Positions 60,901 through 64,000 of a DNA stretch of 64,000 bases are shown one piece after another (position 1 is the stretch's first letter; each line of letters begins with the position of its first letter). The notes beneath the pieces were generated by a model. That model saw nothing but the letters and a program-made list of their open reading frames with translations, was not told the origin of the DNA and did no database searches. Source of the stretch: CAYTTA01 sp964440655 (GTDB taxonomy: Bacteria; Bacteroidota; Rhodothermia; Balneolales; Balneolaceae); the NCBI GenBank assembly GCA_964440655.1, contig CAYTTA010000001.1:1-64000 (forward strand), in the 5' to 3' direction. The translations under genes and the position numbers were made by a program.

Positions 60901-61018
60901 GCATACCCGGGGTCGCAAGGCCGGTGCCTGCCAGCAGAAGCATCAGAATAATCAGAAACGGCAGGGATCCGCTCCCTGTCCGGCAAGTCCGTCTGTCCCC
61001 GTACCCTCTTCTATACAT
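57974..61018 (-). CDS. large exported tetratricopeptide-repeat protein
   Basis: This 1014-residue protein starts at ATG 61018, overlapping the CBS-protein stop by 8 bp; the frame continues 29 codons upstream without a better start. A basic N-terminus and signal segment (LPFLIILMLLLAGTGLATP) are followed by some twenty or more TPR units reaching the C-terminus. Many have the BamD/YbgF-like pattern (for example YNIGDAWYNAGNYEEAIAAYRAVLEEYP). Such long periplasmic TPR proteins are common in the Bacteroidota-related phyla and are presumed scaffolds of the envelope; a specific role is not known. It is probably co-transcribed with the CBS protein. Confidence 0.85.
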   Translation of the reverse strand: MYRRGYGDRRTCRTGSGSLPFLIILMLLLAGTGLATPGMLHGQDLQRSPGETMRTALRMFQEGLYAQSVPLFRQVIEEDPNSTLSESAGYHLVLATVRSDSTRLEEMTEWFVHEHPDSRRSGELLTDLGEYYRQRGEYRLALNQYERALHTPMTDRRRVELLYRLAETAVDDGSPEEARGWFLTLADRFPDSPWAPRALYARGRLWLEEEQFDRASEAFEVLRNRYPDDPMTRRIGTALGESYYLQRRYEEAIDAFQEAMSWISGESQTRAVYLMAESYNMLNRLEEAQQYYRFYLNRVEDEDRARIAHYGLGWVFHKMGIYHWAASSFAMAAEGEDETARKALYYKAVNEKLAGRIRSALESLRLFGQKYREGLFVEQAWYEWALIAVEVGLYEEAIEILQPLARRLDTLENPGQVIILLGEAYYGNGEYTRAMEAFEVASGMTQVDPLLKLQAMFQRAWVQYSNQAYLQAQPQFEQVHRAAPDADFGAEALFWSADSHYELRNWGPAATQYARFVELYPDHELTGAAKYALGWSWFMLGDFEKAIPPFRDFMENYEPPSIALYPYETDVQLRIGDSYFALGEYDMAMQYYNMAIGAEPGGDYAMYQVANSYYRMNRNFEAVSEFRRLLRIYPFSTLREQAQYNVAYIYLNTGNYEQSIQEFRTIIERFPGTEWAARAQYNIGDAWYNAGNYEEAIAAYRAVLEEYPRSNYILEAIDGIQYAQLSAGREDSSTVILEEFLNLNPASSTADQLRYRQAENRYQSGDYRAAVEEFRQYIRITNRTDLLPDAWFNLADSWMNSGNREEAVESYRTLVEQFPRSERAAAALVRLGEIAYEDGDHAASFNYFQQLEERGGRFSRQARQGMGEASLALGNPGQAREYFESILRESPGDPAARLGLGNVLFAEGRYAEAREIFTAVAGESSTETGAEAQYMLGRSWQMERRYDEALDAYSRVNVLFEAYIDRVADAMVSSAEIHILEGRRGDAIRILNEVTERYPGTGGASRAARLLNRN

Positions 61019-61676
61019 CCAGATATCGCAAAAGTTCATCCGCCCGTTCGGAGATATCGATGTGAAGCAGATCGCTGCGTGTCTCCGAGCTGATGTGATA
61101 TCCATAACGCCGCAGGGTCTGGCTGATGGCGGAGGTTTCCATGACGTTCAGTTTGAAGGAGACCTGAAACCGGTCCGGGTCGTCCGGATAGCTTCCGACG
61201 GTGATACCCAGGATCCGGGCACCTTCCGATTCAATCAGCTGGACCGGTTCACTGAGCGAAAAGTCCATCGCCTCCAGCTCCACCGCGATCACCGACCCGG
61301 TTGTGGTGAGATTGAGGCAGGAGACAAGCTCATCGAGAACCTTCCTCTTTTCAATCACCCCCAGGAACACCCCGTCCTGACCGGCCACCGGAATGATCGG
61401 GGCTTCGCTGAAATAGAGCTTCCGCGCGATCTCGAAGAGATGATCCTGCGGCCAGACCGAAACGGCAGGTTCCGGCTCCACCAGGGAGACGGCAAGCTCG
61501 TCGCCAAGCTCCTCGAGCTGCTCGAGACGGATCTGTCCGACCAGCTTCCCCGTGGATGGCTCCACAAGTGGAAGAAGATCCGATTGCCATGATTCCATCC
61601 TCGCCAGAGCGGCTGCCACGGAATCGGATGGGGCAAGAGGTGTAAAACGGGTATTGATCAGGGTATGGAGATCCAT
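61011..61676 (-). CDS. CBS-pair protein with ACT-like C-terminus
   Basis: This 221-residue protein has two CBS motifs (about residues 8-60 and 75-125; the first contains LLPLVEPSTGKLVGQI, the second APIIPVAGQDGVFLGVI), an adenine-nucleotide-binding module. A C-terminal ferredoxin-like/ACT-like half (VIAVELEAMDFSLSEPVQLIESEGARI) follows. This combination is common in the Bacteroidota-related phyla. Presumably it senses energy charge; the target is unknown. The gene overlaps the TPR gene by 8 bp. Confidence 0.85.
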   Translation of the reverse strand: MDLHTLINTRFTPLAPSDSVAAALARMESWQSDLLPLVEPSTGKLVGQIRLEQLEELGDELAVSLVEPEPAVSVWPQDHLFEIARKLYFSEAPIIPVAGQDGVFLGVIEKRKVLDELVSCLNLTTTGSVIAVELEAMDFSLSEPVQLIESEGARILGITVGSYPDDPDRFQVSFKLNVMETSAISQTLRRYGYHISSETRSDLLHIDISERADELLRYLDV

Positions 61677-61740
61677 CGGTTCAGCCGGTTACGGCAGGGT
61701 CAAAAAAAAAGATAAACAGCGAAAATAGTTGGAAGAAGTC

Positions 61741-63048
61741 CTAATCGGACGAATGCGGATCCCCGCATTCAGAGAGCATGGCTTCCAGCTTCTTCTGATC
61801 GGCTCTGGACATGCTACCCGAAATGACTACTCCTTCGGGCTCATATTGTTCCTTCTCAATGACAGCGACATCGTGCAGAAAGGCTGCCATTTTGTAATGA
61901 TTTAACGGGATTCTGTACTCGAAATCAACATAATCCTCCGAGATCAAATTCTCCACTTTTTCTGTCAGCTTCCCGAGTCCGATGCCCCGCCAGGCAGAGA
62001 CAAAGAGAGCCTCCGGCCAGGCTTGCCGAAGCTCGTGCAGTGCCTCGGAATCGAGCCTGTCGATCTTGTTGAATACGTGCAGCGTTCTCCCGTTGCGGGC
62101 GCCGATCTCCTCCAGTGTGGTTTTGACCACCTCGATGTGCTCTTCGTGGGATGATGAAGAGGCATCCACTACGTGAATCAGGATATCGGACTCCTTCACC
62201 TCATCGAGTGTCGATTTAAAGCTATCGACCAGATGGTGGGGCAGCTTTCGGATGAAACCCACCGTGTCGGAGAGCAGAACGGTATGGTTGTCGAGCTTCC
62301 ACCGTCGCACCGTGGCATCGAGCGTTGCAAAGAGTTTGTCCTCGGCCAGAACATCGGTTTCGGTCAGGGCATTCATCAGGGTCGATTTGCCCGCATTGGT
62401 GTAGCCGACCAGGGATACACGCATGAGGCTTTTCCGGCCTTTCCGCTGGGTGTGGCGCTGGCGGTCCAGTTTCCGGAGCTTCTCCTTCAGCGAGGAGATC
62501 CGCCGGCCGATGATTCTCCGGTCGGTCTCGATCTGGGTCTCTCCCGGTCCTCTCGTTCCAATGCCTCCCGTTACGCCGACTCCCCCCTTCTGCCTGGAAA
62601 GGTGGGTCCAGTAGCGGGTCAGTCTCGGCAGCATGTACTGCAGCTGTGCCAGTTCCACCTGTGTCTTCGCCGCGGAGCTCTTCGCGCGCGATGCAAAGAT
62701 GTCGAGGATCACGCCACTGCGGTCGAGTACCCGGACATCCACTTCTCTTTCGATATTGCGGATCTGTGTCGGGGAGAGCTCATCATCAAAAATGAGCAGA
62801 TCCACGTCCATCTCCTGCACCATTCGGCGAAGCTCCTGCAATTTTCCCTTCCCCACATAGTTGGTGGGGTCGGGATGGAGACGGTTCTGCAGGATCTTTC
62901 CCGCAGTGATTCCCCCTGCCGTCCAGGTGAGCATCTCGAGCTCATCGATGTGTTCCTCCGCCTGTTTCCGGAGGAGATCTCCTCCGAAGACCCCGACAAG
63001 CAGTGCCTTCTCCTTTTCAATTTGTCCGGCTGTGACTTCTTCGATCAT
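61741..63048 (-). CDS. hflX: GTPase HflX
   Basis: This 435-residue ribosome-associated GTPase splits stalled or hibernating 70S ribosomes. The N-terminal HflX domain includes YVGKGKLQELRRMV, DDELSPTQIRNIE and the signature GGIGTRGPGETQIETDRR. The G domain has GYTNAGKSTLMNAL (G1), DTVGFIRKLPHHLV (G3) and NKIDRL (G4). Length fits the family. A small membrane-protein gene lies 48 bp upstream on the same strand. Confidence 0.96.
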   Translation of the reverse strand: MIEEVTAGQIEKEKALLVGVFGGDLLRKQAEEHIDELEMLTWTAGGITAGKILQNRLHPDPTNYVGKGKLQELRRMVQEMDVDLLIFDDELSPTQIRNIEREVDVRVLDRSGVILDIFASRAKSSAAKTQVELAQLQYMLPRLTRYWTHLSRQKGGVGVTGGIGTRGPGETQIETDRRIIGRRISSLKEKLRKLDRQRHTQRKGRKSLMRVSLVGYTNAGKSTLMNALTETDVLAEDKLFATLDATVRRWKLDNHTVLLSDTVGFIRKLPHHLVDSFKSTLDEVKESDILIHVVDASSSSHEEHIEVVKTTLEEIGARNGRTLHVFNKIDRLDSEALHELRQAWPEALFVSAWRGIGLGKLTEKVENLISEDYVDFEYRIPLNHYKMAAFLHDVAVIEKEQYEPEGVVISGSMSRADQKKLEAMLSECGDPHSSD

Positions 63049-63096
63049 TCAGTGCGATAGGTTTGGCCCTTCCGGAGATTCATCAGAGGGGTTTCC

Positions 63097-63693
63097 TCAG
63101 ACCTTTCCGGTCTCGAGTAACGAAATCCGGCCCGGGCTGATTGTTTTGCCGAGTTTGTAAGATACGATTTTGTCAAATTCGGCCCGTTTCCGGGCCGGAA
63201 CGCGGAGTTCGAGTCGGACGCAATGGCCCGGACCCGTACACCTGCCGCGCGGGGTATAGATGAAAATGTATTGGGTTCCTGCTGTTTCGGGCTTCTGGAC
63301 ATAGTCGAGAATGCGGCACCAGGCGACGGTCTGTGACGGATTGTTGATGTTCTTGACAATTCCGTAATCGGTAATGTACCGCCTTGAAGCCAGCAGACTC
63401 GCGGTGTACCAGTTAGCACCGATCCAGAGATATCCGGCCACCACCGGATAGTAGGCGGTATGGGAACGGAGCCAGACAACCACTCCCATCAGGAGCGTAA
63501 CCAGCAGGAAGAGGGTGGAAAAGAACGGGTATCCACCCAGTTTTCCGGCATTCCAGCTCAGCCTCACATTCCTCAAACGAAGGCTGTTGAGGATGGCTGT
63601 GACCGACAGAATGGTCGATCCGAGTGCAAAGCCGGCCAGAACCAGTAAGAAAGGAGGGGATACTCCTTCAGGAAGAGTCATCTCAACATCCAC
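63097..63693 (-). CDS. membrane protein of unknown function with PH-like C-terminal part
   Basis: This 198-residue protein has a hydrophobic segment near residues 14-36, a second and third near 58-75 and 83-100, then a soluble domain. The soluble part (RRYITDYGIVKNINN, VAWCRILDYVQKPE, YIFIYTPRG, VRLELRVPARKRAEFDKIVSYKLGK) has the order of strands and final helix expected of bacterial PH-like membrane-associated domains (YcxB/DUF5673 type). I cannot assign a family with certainty. It lies between hflX and the BatA-like gene on the same strand. Confidence 0.6.
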   Translation of the reverse strand: MDVEMTLPEGVSPPFLLVLAGFALGSTILSVTAILNSLRLRNVRLSWNAGKLGGYPFFSTLFLLVTLLMGVVVWLRSHTAYYPVVAGYLWIGANWYTASLLASRRYITDYGIVKNINNPSQTVAWCRILDYVQKPETAGTQYIFIYTPRGRCTGPGHCVRLELRVPARKRAEFDKIVSYKLGKTISPGRISLLETGKV

Positions 63694-63754
63694 AGGTTCT
63701 GCAGCGGTATCTGCATGTTAACAGTTTCATGGCGATCCCATTATCCTTCCTGAT

Positions 63755-63814
63755 CTGAATGATTCATCCTGCTCTGATCCATTCTGCTCTGATTCATCCT
63801 GTCCTGATTCATCC
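63755..63814 (-). repeat. four 15-bp tandem repeats across the stop of the BatA-like gene
   Basis: On the minus strand GGATGAATCAGGACA (63814-63800), GGATGAATCAGAGCA (63799-63785), GAATGGATCAGAGCA (63784-63770) and GGATGAATCATTCAG (63769-63755). The TGA stop of the upstream gene is in the first copy. Because the unit is five codons long, in-frame TGA recurs in copies 2 and 4 and is changed to TGG in copy 3. Confidence 0.85.
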
Positions 63815-64000
63815 TTTCCGATCCGGTTCGAACCTCCAGGCTCTCGAGAGAAACGATTCCGCCAGCAGGAGTCCCAGAGCCGCCAGTACAAACCAGTGCC
63901 ATATCTCCTTCTGCCCTCCTTCCCCGTTCCGGAAAAAAGAGGCAACGGGGCTGGCCTCCTGCTCCCCTGCCCGGCCGGATCCCTCCGCTTCCCATTTTTC
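63809..64000 (-). CDS. C-terminal end of a BatA-like membrane protein (start beyond window)
   Basis: The frame is open from the window edge and ends at TGA 63809-63811, giving the last 63 residues. They comprise a Glu/Gly/Ser-rich stretch, then KEIWHWFVLAALGLLLAESFLSRAW, a C-terminal membrane anchor with an aromatic/basic border, and a short charged tail. This is how many Bacteroidota BatA-domain or von Willebrand-type membrane proteins end. The other two frames over this interval give glycine/arginine-rich or repeat-derived sequence and are not real. Assignment to the BatA group is tentative. Confidence 0.5.
   Translation of the reverse strand, partial: EKWEAEGSGRAGEQEASPVASFFRNGEGGQKEIWHWFVLAALGLLLAESFLSRAWRFEPDRKG

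Noticed and set aside
1..64000. CRISPR arrays, prophage, insertion sequences, toxin-antitoxin or defence systems
   Set aside because: No regularly spaced repeats of CRISPR type, transposase, integrase, or defence gene motif was found; the tandem repeats seen are short and lie at gene ends.

Overview
The window is GC-rich bacterial chromosome with dense genes on both strands and no phage, insertion sequence, CRISPR array or plasmid gene. The gene content points to the Bacteroidota/Rhodothermota/Balneolota side of the FCB group. The pointers are two DUF3078 proteins, a WbqC-family protein, a 58-residue histone H1-like protein, an alpha2-type glycyl-tRNA synthetase, a CBS protein with an ACT-like tail, the order tRNA-Gln(UUG)-prs-rplY-pth, a TonB-receptor-like protein, and -7 promoter elements resembling TAnnTTTG. 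The GC content suggests a Rhodothermota/Balneolota lineage rather than a gut Bacteroides. The species cannot be named from this sequence.

Layout. 1-3.3 kb (minus): a pair of bacterial PH-domain membrane proteins, the H1-like protein and an MFS exporter. 3.5-12.3 kb: isocitrate dehydrogenase, gatC, and an envelope-glycan block (YfhO-type membrane protein, two GT4-type glycosyltransferases, a methyltransferase, a Wzx-like flippase). 12.5-15 kb: SMP-30-like lipoprotein, SPOUT rRNA methylase, WbqC protein. 15-22.8 kb: pcm followed by a tightly packed cell-surface set (small beta-barrel-like protein, TonB-receptor-like protein, alkaline-phosphatase-superfamily enzyme with an apparent C-terminal outer-membrane barrel), facing a TPR sensor kinase. 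23-31.4 kb: korAB, D-amino-acid transaminase, Gfo/Idh oxidoreductase, DUF368 polyprenyl-phosphate transporter, tandem UspA protein, and a truncated transglutaminase-like relic. 31.4-35.3 kb (minus): argF-argG-argH with an upstream leader region. 35.6-46 kb: sodC, glyS, asd, a lamin-tail protein, DUF423, alkaline phosphatase, tsaD, rnhA, pyrF, an unknown gene. 46.3-50.9 kb (minus): hppA, pth, rplY, prs, tRNA-Gln. 51.3-54.2 kb: a PyrR-like phosphoribosyltransferase and two DUF3078 paralogues. 54.4-64 kb (minus): dnaK, aroA, a large TPR lipoprotein-like/exported protein, CBS protein, hflX, a membrane protein and the end of a BatA-like protein.

The most notable element lies in front of argFGH (about 35140-35320, minus strand). 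A 19-codon open frame, MNIKGIHILFAPIPFRRRP, ends with three consecutive arginine codons. Its stop codon sits in the loop of a hairpin. It is followed by a segment that can pair with the 5' arm of an intrinsic terminator about 100 nt upstream of argF. This is the full architecture of ribosome-mediated transcription attenuation, apparently sensing arginyl-tRNA. A 22-bp palindrome overlaps the likely promoter. Leader-peptide attenuation of arginine genes is unusual as far as I know.

A second recurring feature is short tandem duplications that start at, or just after, stop codons (IDH, korB, tsaD, the first DUF3078 gene, and the BatA-like gene). In two cases the duplication repeats the stop codon in frame. 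Several perfect inverted repeats without U-tracts sit at gene borders; one ends exactly one base before the start codon of the lamin-tail gene.
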